Shown here piece after piece: positions 12,042 to 21,837 of a stretch of DNA of 64,000 nucleotides; positions within the stretch are counted from its first letter, which is position 1, and each line of letters starts with the position of its first letter. The stretch comes from Isoetes taiwanensis (taxonomy: Eukaryota; Streptophyta; Lycopodiopsida; Isoetales; Isoetaceae), in NCBI GenBank assembly GCA_021234155.1, contig JAJEKV010000092.1, positions 1,994,561 to 2,058,560 of the forward strand, in the 5' to 3' direction. The notes beneath the pieces are model-generated. The model searched no databases. It saw nothing but the letters and a program-made list of their open reading frames with translations, and was not told where the DNA came from. The position numbers and the translations under genes were made by a program.

Positions 12042-12865
12042 CTTCCTAACCTGCAATCACCCTGATACATACAATATACTATTATAATACTTACACATTT
12101 ACTAAGATTACCTTAAGGTAATATTTTTTTAAGCATTATTACGCCCTTAACTTATAAAATAACTTATCAATCCATTACATCGTCAAACAAGTTACTCAAC
12201 AATTCACTTATCACAACAATTTAGTTTATCAAAATTTTAACATTTCATAATTATTGTTCTAGGTACTCTTCATTCCTTGCAACACATTCCAACAAAATTT
12301 GTGTTGCAAGTCTTCGTAGCTCGACCTCCTTACCCTCCGGAGCGCTCTATTGGCCTGCAGGTTGACACTACGTTAGTACCATTTTAATTATTAATAAAAT
12401 TTTGGTTATATGGTGACCACCCCACCTATCTACATGAATGCATGGCTAACCTCCCGGCGTAGGAAGAGGATGAATCTTCCATTATGGCCGTGGAGACAGC
12501 GCCTATATGCCTATATGCCGCTCATGCCTACACCTCTAGTTGCCCAGCGTGGAGGATATCCTTCCCGTATATGGGGCGTGAAGGATAAGTTCCTCCTATC
12601 AAAGCATATATGGGGCTAAAGGTGCCTTTTCCTATCAATGCATCTCTCCATGACCTCCTTTCTCTCGAGGTCGTCTACTTCCGTAGGACAGAAGTAGACT
12701 TTCTAATCTACCTTCCACTCGTCCAAGCGGAAACGCGGTCATGCCTACATCGGCATTACACCACGCCCTAGAGATCACCGTATCGGTCCCATCATCGGTA
12801 ACAACGCATGCAACCCATACCTAGCATAGGTTGCATGCGTAGATTAATCTAAACTACACATAGAA
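12042..12865 (-). other. 3' untranslated part of the chromovirus
   Basis: This lies between the pol stop at 12866 and the PPT. The left half is AT-rich. The 12300-12840 part is more GC-rich and holds small frames with no recognisable motif. I see no additional gene. Confidence 0.6.
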
Positions 12866-15800
12866 TTAATCTACACAAATCGACATGCCTGAGCCGATTT
12901 CTTCGGAGATGACCTTGCCGTCCCATTGCTCCATAAACTGTGGGTACTGCTTTAATAGATCCTTCTTGAGTACCCATGTCGCGTCTTCCACTGGCAAGTG
13001 TTTCCACTTGACCAAGTATTGGAGAAACTCTGATCTCCTTGTTTTCTTGAAAGCTTTATCAAGAATTAATTCTGGAACTATTTCCAGCTGCTCCTCCGTC
13101 ATTTCCAACAACGTTGGAGTGTCCAAGACTTCGTCTGGATTTGGAGTGTGCTTATTCAACAAACTCACGTGGAAGACCTTATGAATCTTTAGGTGTGCTG
13201 GTAAGTCCAATCTGTAGGATTGATTACCTACTCTCTTGACTATTCTAAAAGGTCCAGCCCACCTTGGAGCAAGCTTCTTACAATTTCCGATGCGGAGCTT
13301 CGCCTGCTTCACTTTGATCTTGAGCCACACATTGTCGCCAACTTCGAACTCCCTGGCTGTTGACATTTGGGACGATTCCTGCTTGGTGCTATTGTATGCA
13401 AACTCCACCAAGTGAATAAATTCTTCCCACATACCTTGCTTATTCCAGACATAGTTTCGTAGCATGTCCTCTAAAATCCTGTTGGTCCGCTCCGTTTGGC
13501 CATCCGTCTGAGGATGATACGCCGTGCTCATGGATAGCTTCGTCTGAATGGTCGCAAAAAGGTCTTGCCAAAAGGCACTCATAAACTTCGGATCCCTGTC
13601 GGAGATAATCTCCCTTGGCATGCCATGAAGCCTGAAGATCTCTTTGGTGAAGAGCTTTGCTGTATCCATAGCCGTATCTGTGGTCCTGCAAGGCACAAAA
13701 TGTGCCATCTTCGACAACTTGTCGACCACTACCATCAAGGCATCTTTCCCTCTTACTGTCCTTGGAAGCCCTGTGATGAAATCCATGCTGATCACCTCCC
13801 ACTTAGCGTTTGGCACCGCTAATGGCTCTAATGCCCCTGGAATTCGAAGCTGCTCCGCCTTTGTCTGCTGGCATAGCTGACATTCCCTGATGTAGCGAGC
13901 TACCTGCTTCTTCATTCCTGGCCAATAATAGCTGCTGCGTACTTTGAAATATGTTTTCATGAATACCGCATGGCCAGCTATTGGACTGTTGTGCATGTCA
14001 TGGAGGATCAATTTCCTTACACCTGATGATTCGGGCACGCACAACTTGTTCTTATGGTATAACAGGTTGCCTTCCTTCTTATAATGTTTAAAGGCTTCCC
14101 GCTCTTTATCTGTTCTTGCCTCCCTAGAGAGGCTTGCCCATACTTCCTTGAAATCCACATCCGTTGGCAAGGACTCTTCAATCTTCTTACCAAAGTCGCT
14201 GGAGAGCGTCGAAATTGCATTGCAATGCACTCTAGTTGTCAGGGGATGCCTTGAAAGCGCATCTGCTACCACATTGAGCTTCCCTGGCTTGTAGACTATA
14301 TCAAAGTCATACTCTTCAAGGAACTCCATCCATCTTCTCTGCCTCAGGTTGAGGTGTGGTTGCGTGAATACATACTGGAGGCTCTGATGATCTGTATCCA
14401 ATTGGAACTTCCTTCCCAAAAGGTAATGCCTCCAAATTCTTAATGCCCTGACAACCGCAAGCAATTCCTGATCATGCGTGGGATAGCGCGTTTCGGCGTC
14501 GTTCATCTTCCTGGAATCGTATGCTACCACACGCTCTTCTTGCATAAGCACTGCACCTATAGCTATCTTACTCGCATCTGTGGCTACAAGCTTATCTTTC
14601 TCTGGGTCCGGCAGGGTTAGGACTGGGGCGGTTGTTAAAGCTTCCTTCAACAATTCAAACCCTGCTTGGGCTTTCTTGTGCCAATGCTCTGCCCAATCTT
14701 TTACCTTTTCCGCCCTCGTCAAGTCTGTTAGCGGGGCCGCTATCTTAGCAAAGTTCTTCACGAACTTTCTGTAGTACCCTGCTAGGCCGAGAAAACTTCT
14801 GACTTCATGCACATTCTTCGGTGCCGGCCACTGAATCACTGCTTCAATCTTGGCAGGATCCGTTGAAATTCCTTCTGCTGATATCACATGACCTAGGTAT
14901 TCCACCCTCTCCGTTGCGAAGTGACACTTCGACAACTTGGCGTACAACTGGTGCCTCTTCAACTTTTCCAGCACTCTCCTTAAGTGTTGCACGTGTTCTT
15001 CAAGGGATCCGCTATACACCAAAATGTCGTCAAAGAATACAATCACAAAGGTGTCTAAAAACTCCCTGAAGATGTCGTTCATGAGCCTCATGAACGTCGC
15101 GGGGGCATTCGATAAGCCGAAAGGCATTACCGTGAACTCATAATGCCCATACCGCGTTCTGAAGGCGGTTTTATGGATATCTTCTTCCTTTATCCGGATC
15201 TGATGATAACCTGACCTTAAGTCGATTTTGGAGAAGACCTTTGCACCTTGAAGCTGATCCATCAAGTCATCTGATCTGGGAAGCGCATACTTGTTCTTAA
15301 TGGTGTGCTTATTCAACTGCCTATAGTCTATGCACATCCTTAAACTGCCATCCTTCTTCTTAACAAACAGAATGGGCGCTCCAAACGGCGAGACGCTAGG
15401 TCTAATGAAGCCTAGGTCGAGCAACTCCTGCAATTGCTTCTTTAGCTCCGTTAACTCCTGCGTCGTCATTCTGTATGGAGCCTTACTTGTCAACTTTGTT
15501 CCCGGTTCGAGTGCTATCTCGCACTCGACTCCCCTATAAGGAGGGAGCTGCTTGATCTCATCTGGAAAGAGATCATGGAACTCCGTGATCAGGTTAGCTA
15601 CCTGCTTAGGTAACTTGCTGAGCCCCTCATCCTCCTTACCTTCTTCTGGCTCCGGCTCTTGGATCTCAAGCTTGAAGATATAAGCTACCTGCTCACTCCT
15701 TATGCACTTGAGCATCCGTTTAGAAGACATACACTGCATGATGGGAACAACTTCCTTACCTGTGATCTCAATGATCTTGCCGTCGGGCGTTGGGAAGGTC

Positions 15801-16140
15801 ACCTTCTGCTTCCCACAATCGATGATGGCCCCTGCTGGTCCAAGATACTCCATTCCTATGATCAGGTCATACTTGTCAATGCCCATTACCTCTGCCCCCA
15901 TCTGGATATTAATCCCTGGCAAGTCGATGTCGAAATTAATTCTCTTGCCTGCCGTCTGCCTTACTGCTCCACTTGCTAAGAGAACGGGCCTCGGCTTCAA
16001 CTTCAGTGGTTTCAACTTCAACATTTCAACCATTCTGGGGGATGCAAAGTTATGGCTACTTCCTGAGTCTATCAGGACTATGAAAGACTTGGCCTTGGCC
16101 TTCCCTACTGTAGAAATTACCTTGCTTGCTCTGTGTCTAT
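12866..16140 (-). pseudogene. pol: chromovirus pol: protease, RT, RNase H, integrase, chromodomain
   Basis: The frame has 1055 codons from the ATG at 16033 and continues upstream in frame to about 16150, giving the protease site IDSGSSHNF near 16060. RT motifs follow: [24 protein letters not shown] and the catalytic FFDDILVYS (about residue 334). RNase H has [12 protein letters not shown] and DHQSLQYVF. Integrase has the zinc-binding His/Cys set (about residues 681-720) and the catalytic Asp, Asp and Glu of MDFITG, SDRDPKF and TERTNR (about 751, 812, 849). A chromodomain ([15 protein letters not shown]) closes the protein, which defines a chromovirus. Between EFAYNST and [10 protein letters not shown] a stretch normally found in these integrases is missing, about 60-90 residues by comparison with the family. 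A frame change at about 16140-16160 separates it from gag. Confidence 0.93.
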
Positions 16141-17530
16141 TGCGGCAAAGATATGATACTCACCCTGGATGTAGTCGCGGGCTGCCTCGCCAGATCATCG
16201 TCGAGACGGGGATGTCCCAATCTCCCAACTCGCTAGTGCCGCACTCATGGCGTAAAGGGGCGGGTTTTGTCCTATGGCTTTGTTTGGAAGCACCTGAAGC
16301 AAAGCTGCTTTTCTATGCACTCCTGCCTCTTTTCCTTAGGCATAGCCTGCAAAAAGGATCGCACTGCTTTGGAGTAGTTTGACCCCTCCTGCTTGTCCTT
16401 GAAGGACACCTGCTTTTTCTCCTGCTGCTTCCCCTGATTGCCACCATATGGGGCTCTATTTGGACACTGGATTTGGCTGCCCTAGGGCTATAACTCCCTG
16501 TTGCCTTGCCTTTGTCACGATAATACCTTTGCCTCTGTCCGCTATTCAGGCCCCCGTTCCTTGCAAACTTATTGCCTTGGACTCGCCCGATCTTGTCTTA
16601 GGGTTTATTGCCCTTACAAACTTGCGGATTTCATCATTGACCCCTCAATATAGCTTTCCTTTGCATGCTTTTAAGCCCAACTTTGGCACATAAAGCCTTA
16701 GCCTCATGAATTCCTCTGTATGTTTTACGGACTGATTTGTTTCCACTGTTGCGACCTATAGAACTGCCGCATCATCTTTGGACTTGTGCTCTCTTGGGGA
16801 CGTAATGGCTTGAAGGCTTTAGCGAACTTTACGAACACGCAAGCATCCTGCTCAAGCCATGGGCCTTTGCATACCCCTTCCACCATATCGTCTTTGCTCC
16901 TTTTCGGGTTGGCTATTTGCCACCCCGCCTTTATCCTTGTCCTTCATACCATAAGCGTTGCCATATTCGCTCATCTCATCGAGCCAAACCTCTGCCTCCA
17001 TGCGGGACTGTTTCGCTTTGAGAATTGCTCGAGCTTCACGGCCTTCAAACATTCCCCAATCGAGTCTACCTTCTTACGGTAATCGAGGTTCTTGTGTCCC
17101 TTTGTCATCCATCGTGGTATCCCTCGCCTTCCATCTGCGGTGTTCCTCGCCTTCCATCTGTTCGGTCCCGGGGCTGCTCTTCCTCTTCCTCGGTCTGAGT
17201 CAGAATCGGAGACTTGAGTCGAGAGGATTAGAGCTGGAGGACCTCCTTCTCTTGCTCCTCTTCTTGTCCCTTCACGTTTTCCGAAGCTGATGCTTGAGGC
17301 AGGCGAGCATTGCCCACCGAACCCACTCCTGCTTGTGACAAAGCAAAGCCTTTATCTGCTCAAGGTGCGTTTCTCATCGTGATATTTCCTCTTACGGGGT
17401 CATGGGTCCAAATTCCTCAAACAGGTTCCTTGCCGGGGGTGGCCTGGGCGGACTCTGTTCTTCTATGTTGTCTCGGCGTTGTCGTTCCCCTGAGCCTAGG
17501 CCTCTAGCTGCATACACAAGTAATTCATGG
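16141..17530 (-). pseudogene. gag: degenerate gag of the chromovirus
   Basis: Several short minus-strand pieces are separated by stops and frameshifts. 16852-17052 encodes a charged gag segment (ARAILKAKQSRMEAEVWLDE). The 16620-16750 piece reads EEFMRLRLYVPKLGL then DEIRKFVRAINPKT, which matches the C-terminal capsid of plant gypsy gag. QLCFRC near 16310 begins a zinc knuckle that is cut by a stop codon. [14 protein letters not shown] at about 16150-16190 is the usual link to protease, one frame off from pol. No intact Gag can be made. Confidence 0.75.
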
Positions 17531-17682
17531 CTATATGGTTAGTTTTACTTGTTCTCTTGCATTATATGCTTGTTGGTATAGTTGGGGAACAAAATACATC
17601 AACAAAACATTTAATGGTGCAAAAGAAATTATATTTATATTATATAATATTTTAGTACAAAATCTCCGGGATCAAGAGTCTA

Positions 17683-19209
17683 TTAATCTTGAAATCGCCG
17701 GTAAGATGGGTTGCCCTCAAGGAACTTCTTAACTTGGGCCGTTCCTATCGAGCTTCCCAAGTTCCTAAGGACATTGGTCGACGTTCCGCCCTGCACGGCC
17801 GTCACCAACTCTTCCACCCTGCGGTCGGAGGTGTAGGCCGTGGTTAATGCCAATCTTCCCTGCCGTCGGTAGGGCACGGCGAAGTCAAAGAGGTCAAGTG
17901 CCATTGCTCTCTTCACTAGGACAGCATAGTCGACAGTTGCCGCTATTCGAGCATGCCTGTCGAAGCCTGAGAGTGCAATAAGCATGAACACTCCTTCTTC
18001 ACCTCGTGGGCTGAATTTGCGGTGTACCACCGCTATTCTCCCATCCAGCAGCAGGGGCAGGTAGTACCTTAGCGACCTGTCGTTGTGTGTCGCAGATGAT
18101 TCCCCACTTGCTTGGCCTCCAGCTCTGTGCCGTCCAGCGTAGTCGTCGACCTCTATCTCAGTTAACTCTCGGTAGTCTGCAATTGTGGAGTCGACTCGCC
18201 TGATGTCGATTCCTGCTCCTCTTGCTGGAGGTGGTGTCGAGGGGCTCGGCATCAAGATGCTGGTGGTCTTGCCTCTGATCCCCATCCGTTCTTGGATGGC
18301 GAGGAACTCTTCTTCCGATGGCAGGTCTCCGGCCTCCATGACCTGTCTTATGCTGCTGTAGGCCTGGATATCAGACGTCGACTCCCCTGTGTAGGTGTCG
18401 GCTTCTCGCACTTGAAGCGGGAAGTCTGAGGCTCCCCGGACGATGAAGTCGTCCATTTCTGGTTGCTGCCGTAGTTGGTGCAGCAACTCATCAAGTCCGA
18501 GCTCCCTCTCCCTGCATTCAGGGAGGTTCTGGATGTCACTGAGGAGTAAATACTCCTCTCCGTTGATGATGATGGGGGCTAGGCTTGTGATGCCTAGCCC
18601 GAGTGGGGGAGCAATTCTGAGGGTCTGCCGGCTCCGCTCGATGTTGGCCAGCTCCTCCTCTGCTTGGCGCCGTTCTTCGTCTGAGTCGAGCTCCGTGTAC
18701 TCTTCGTCGTCCGACTCCTCTTCTCCTTCTCTTCCTTCTTGCTCCTGCTGGTACTGCAAAAGCATCCGCTCTGCTGCTTGGGCTGCTATGGGGTCCACCT
18801 CCATCGGAGGGATAGAGGTTGCCCCCATTGGGTTTTCGGCGCGGTGGGATAGGAAAATAGCTAGGGCGGCAGTGCAGGAGAAATACTTGGTTCTGTCAAC
18901 TGTCAGGACCATGTAGTCTGGCAGCCTCTGCGCCTTGTTAGTCAAGTACTTGGCGATGTTGGGGACATCACCCAAGGCTGCTTGAAGGGATGGGCGGGGA
19001 ACAAAGTAGCCTATGCAAGGGGGGAGCTGAACGCGGGAGGGTCCTACCCTAGCTTGGAACTCTGCTAGAACTTGTCTATATGCTGGGGTTGCATTCAAAG
19101 TGGCTTGGAAATCTATTTCTCTCCCAAAGACTCGGAAGATGTCATTGACATCCGCCTCGGTAGCATGGGCACTGGCGCTGTACCATCGCCTGAAGTCAGC
19201 AGTGGCCAT
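17683..19209 (-). CDS. accessory ORF-A, 508 aa, intact, function unknown
   Basis: This is an uninterrupted 508-codon frame on the same strand as pol, upstream of gag. It starts MATADFRRWY and ends NPSYRRFQD. It contains a strongly acidic stretch (about residues 157-187, including GEEESDDEEY), proline-rich segments (SPSTPPPARG) and no zinc knuckle, protease or RT motif. I see no signal peptide or membrane span. Upstream are a CTATAAATAG box 114 bp before the ATG and a pair of palindromes (19523-19789). It resembles no retroelement gene I know. Accessory frames between the 5' LTR and gag are described in some large plant gypsy elements (Ogre/Tat type), but I see no basis for homology here. Its integrity next to a ruined gag suggests recent function or late decay. 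Confidence 0.7.
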   Translation of the reverse strand: MATADFRRWYSASAHATEADVNDIFRVFGREIDFQATLNATPAYRQVLAEFQARVGPSRVQLPPCIGYFVPRPSLQAALGDVPNIAKYLTNKAQRLPDYMVLTVDRTKYFSCTAALAIFLSHRAENPMGATSIPPMEVDPIAAQAAERMLLQYQQEQEGREGEEESDDEEYTELDSDEERRQAEEELANIERSRQTLRIAPPLGLGITSLAPIIINGEEYLLLSDIQNLPECRERELGLDELLHQLRQQPEMDDFIVRGASDFPLQVREADTYTGESTSDIQAYSSIRQVMEAGDLPSEEEFLAIQERMGIRGKTTSILMPSPSTPPPARGAGIDIRRVDSTIADYRELTEIEVDDYAGRHRAGGQASGESSATHNDRSLRYYLPLLLDGRIAVVHRKFSPRGEEGVFMLIALSGFDRHARIAATVDYAVLVKRAMALDLFDFAVPYRRQGRLALTTAYTSDRRVEELVTAVQGGTSTNVLRNLGSSIGTAQVKKFLEGNPSYRRFQD

Positions 19210-19322
19210 TGATCTAGCGAAGAAGGGAGTATCAAACAGATGCAGAAGCGCCTCAGGGAGCTGGAAGATCGCCTAAGCAGTGGAGAGCAAACTTGTAGGG
19301 TGCTAATTGAGAAATGGGGGAC

Positions 19323-19332
19323 CTATTTATAG
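19323..19332 (-). promoter_or_regulatory. TATA-type box upstream of ORF-A
   Basis: The minus strand reads CTATAAATAG, 114 bp before the ORF-A ATG and about 190 bp after the nearer palindrome. The identical decamer precedes ORF-B. The match to a plant TATA box is good, but promoter activity is inference. Confidence 0.5.
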
Positions 19333-19522
19333 AAAAGGGGAAAACCCTAATTTTGGGATAACCTAGAATTTACTGGGATTGGGTGATTCTGATCTATTAA
19401 GAGGTGCAATTGAGAGTTTGAAGACTACTTTTAGGGTTTGAGCATGCTAAGATGGACTAATGAACCTATTGCAACAAATTGGAGATCATTTGAATGTGGC
19501 ATGGTGGAGAAAATGCTAAGAG

Positions 19523-19789
19523 GTCTCACACGTTGCGCCCAGACCGATAATGAAAAGTTCATTTTCTGCCCTGGCACGACGTGTGAGACATGGGCTCTAA
19601 ATGGGCTAAACTTGATCAATTTGGGTGATCTAAGGGTGTAATTCTACTGGACTCGTTGAGATAGGCAGAATTGACCTCTTATTTGGTCGATTTGGAGCTG
19701 TTTTGGGCATTTTTGGGGCATGGTCTCACACGTTGCGCCCAGCCCGAAAATGAGATTCTCATTTTCTGTCCTGGCGCGACGTGTGAGAC
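19523..19789 (-). repeat. paired nested palindromes, module A
   Basis: Two 67-bp palindromes (19523-19589 and 19723-19789) start exactly 200 bp apart. Each begins GTCTCACACGTTGCGCCCAG and ends CTGGC(A/G)CGACGTGTGAGAC. This gives an 11-bp perfect outer stem plus an imperfect inner extension. Inside each is a second stem: AATGAA/TTCATT in the first, and AAAATGAG/CTCATTTT in the second. The same pair occurs at 21360-21625. The ~133 bp between the two palindromes does not resemble the spacer of the other pair. Confidence 0.9.
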
Positions 19790-20123
19790 ATCGTCTCAAT
19801 TTTGCTCAAAAAGTCCAATTTGATCAAAACAAAAGCTAGAATTCAATATCTTAACCTAGTTAAGCAAGATTGGACACATTATTTACACAAAAATTCTTTA
19901 TATTAACAAAATTTTTCATTATTTACAAGAAGCTCAAGGGCGTTCTCCCTTGATGTGTCTGGCCAAATACATATCCTGTCTCATAAGTGTGACCCTTTTC
20001 GCGTGAACTGTGCAGGCCGTCGAATCTTCAAAGTGCTGCACCAGTTTTGCCTCTCTTGCCTCTGTGAGACACGGCAACATTTAATTCGGTCCGCGTATGC
20101 GTGTTATACTCTTGCATAACCTC

Positions 20124-21119
20124 TCAGACCAAGCGTTGAAATGGCGCTCGGGGGATCAAAGTAAAGTAACCCATTTGGAAGTCGGATTTTCGAGGGCTCT
20201 CTGCTCCTTCGCTTCTTTGTTGGTCGCTTCTTTCACGGTGCTCACGGGAGGCTTGGGCTTCGGTGGTGAGGGTCTGACTTTTTGTCGGGCGTCCGCCTTC
20301 TATTGTTCTCACCCTGTGCTCCTGGTAGTAAGCGTTGTATGCCTCCCACTTCGCCATGTAAGCGTTGTGCTCCTTGATCTTCTTCTGATAGACCTTGGCG
20401 GGGTCTATCACGTACGCCTCCCGTTGTGGCCGTGGGGCTTTGACCCTATCCCACGTTGGGAATGGTGGGGCCGGCGCCTGCGGGCTGCTCTGCTTTCGGT
20501 GCCACACCTTTCGGGTACTTCCTTCTCCGCGGTAGGGGTTTGAAGAGCTTGCCCCGGTGTTGGGGGCGTAATCTTCGTCCAGAATCGTCGGTAGAGGGGG
20601 GAGTACGCTTTCGCTGATGGCTCCCTCATGGCCCGGACCCTGGCGGCTCGCTTGCCAACCTTCACAACTGTTCTCTTGCCCGCCTTAATGCCTTTGGCCC
20701 TCTTCCTCTTCGGCTCGTCAGCTGTGGTTGGCTCGTCCTCCCGTCTTTTTGTCCTCCTCTCTCGGCGGCGCTCTTTGGCTTCATATTTGGCGATAAGCGC
20801 CCAGAAGTGCGCTTCTTCGGTGGGGGCTAAGCTTTGGGCCCGTTGCTCCTCCCTCTCCTCGGCTTCTGCTGAGGCGGGCCCAAGCTTCGAGTTGTTCCTC
20901 GACAGTCGGCTGTCCCCTCTGCTCCCGTTCCTCCTTGCTCCTCCTTTCCTCCTCTGCGATTTGCTCGAGAATTTGGTGCATGACATCCGGCTGCTCCTCC
21001 CCTATGACCTCAATTACATGCGCTTTGAGTGCAGGTTTGCCTCCTCCTTTGGATGAAGATTCGCCTTCTTGGAAAAGGCGTTCTTGGAGTATCCTCTGAA
21101 TCAATCGTCCTTTGGTCAT
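20124..21119 (-). pseudogene. accessory ORF-B, charged and basic, two frameshifts
   Basis: Three overlapping minus-strand frames (20781-21119, 20408-20986, 20124-20507) each continue the character of the last, so one coding sequence with two indels is likely. The start is MTKGRLIQRILQERLF. The first part is Glu/Arg-rich and probably helical (EQIAEEERRSKEEREQRG). The middle carries basic clusters like nuclear localisation signals (EPKRKRAKG, KVGKRAARVRAM). The last part is Tyr/Lys-rich (YQKKIKEHNAYMAKWEAYN). I recognise no domain. It lies directly downstream of the PBS leader and is preceded by a CTATAAATAG box and a palindrome pair, as ORF-A is. Confidence 0.55.
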
Positions 21120-21273
21120 TTGGAAGATTCGGGCCTCGGCGGGGCTTCCTAGCAGTCTGCTTTGTCCGGGCCATATTCGACGGTTCGCCGATCCGAGCTA
21201 TGCGCCAGAAGATCGCCTTGACAAACGAGAGCGGATTTTCTAAGGAAGGGACCGGAATGGGGGGGGTCTAGAT

Positions 21274-21283
21274 CTATTTATAG
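21274..21283 (-). promoter_or_regulatory. TATA-type box upstream of ORF-B
   Basis: The minus strand reads CTATAAATAG, 155 bp before the ORF-B start at 21119. It is the same decamer as that upstream of ORF-A. Confidence 0.5.
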
Positions 21284-21359
21284 GGGTCTATTTTAGGTCA
21301 AATTCCAAACTACCTTTTTGGGTTGCCTAAAACATCTAAAACACCTAATTTTAAGCAAG

Positions 21360-21625
21360 GTCTCACAAGTTGCGCCCAGACCGATAATGAGTTCATTTTC
21401 TGTCCTGGCGCGACATGTGAGACATGGTGGGTCCCGCTACTAAATTTTATAGTTTCTAAGCATATAACATGTCAATTTTACTACTTCTTAGATGAAAATT
21501 AGAATTATCAAGTTATTTTTCTGTAATTTATGACTTTTTAGTGTGTTTCAAGCTGAATGTCTCACACGTTGCGCCCAGCCCGAAAATGAGATTCTCGTTA
21601 TCTGTCCTGGCGCGACGTGTGAGAC
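21360..21625 (-). repeat. paired nested palindromes, module B
   Basis: The palindromes at 21360-21423 and 21559-21625 start 199 bp apart. They have the same outer arms as module A, except for one changed base in each arm of the first copy. The first member of each module has the ACCGATAATGA interior. The second member of each has the CCCGAAAATGAGATTCTC interior. The order is therefore preserved between modules although the spacers differ. Confidence 0.9.
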
Positions 21626-21824
21626 CACCCTACTTTTTGGATGTTGGCTCACCAATTTTAGTCTCTTTTTTTTTTATGTTTTCATTCATTTTAACTGTTA
21701 CTAGCTTAGCATAAACTACAAAAATGAGAAATTTTTTTTCCCATTTTTCGAGGTTTGAGAATCCTATCAAGTTAGTACTACTGAGAGCATGGTCAGTGCT
21801 TTGCTCTTGGTCTCCAAGAACATT

Positions 21825-21836
21825 GCTCTGATACCA
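21825..21836 (-). other. primer binding site for initiator tRNA-Met
   Basis: The minus strand reads TGGTATCAGAGC, one base inside the 5' LTR. This is the standard initiator-Met PBS of plant LTR elements and fixes the element's orientation. Confidence 0.93.
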
Positions 21837-21837
21837 C

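Noticed and set aside
15702-16382. 226-codon plus-strand frame opposite pol and protease
   Set aside because: It is antisense to the conserved protease/RT region and has no motif of its own.
18443-18916. Ser-rich 157-codon plus-strand frame
   Set aside because: It is the complement of the acidic part of accessory ORF-A.
19523-21625. The four palindromes as a CRISPR-like array
   Set aside because: There are only four units in two distant pairs, each a hairpin with unequal, non-unique spacing elements, inside a plant retrotransposon.
21825-21836. Possible tRNA gene fragment
   Set aside because: Only the 12-base primer binding site matches; there is no cloverleaf.
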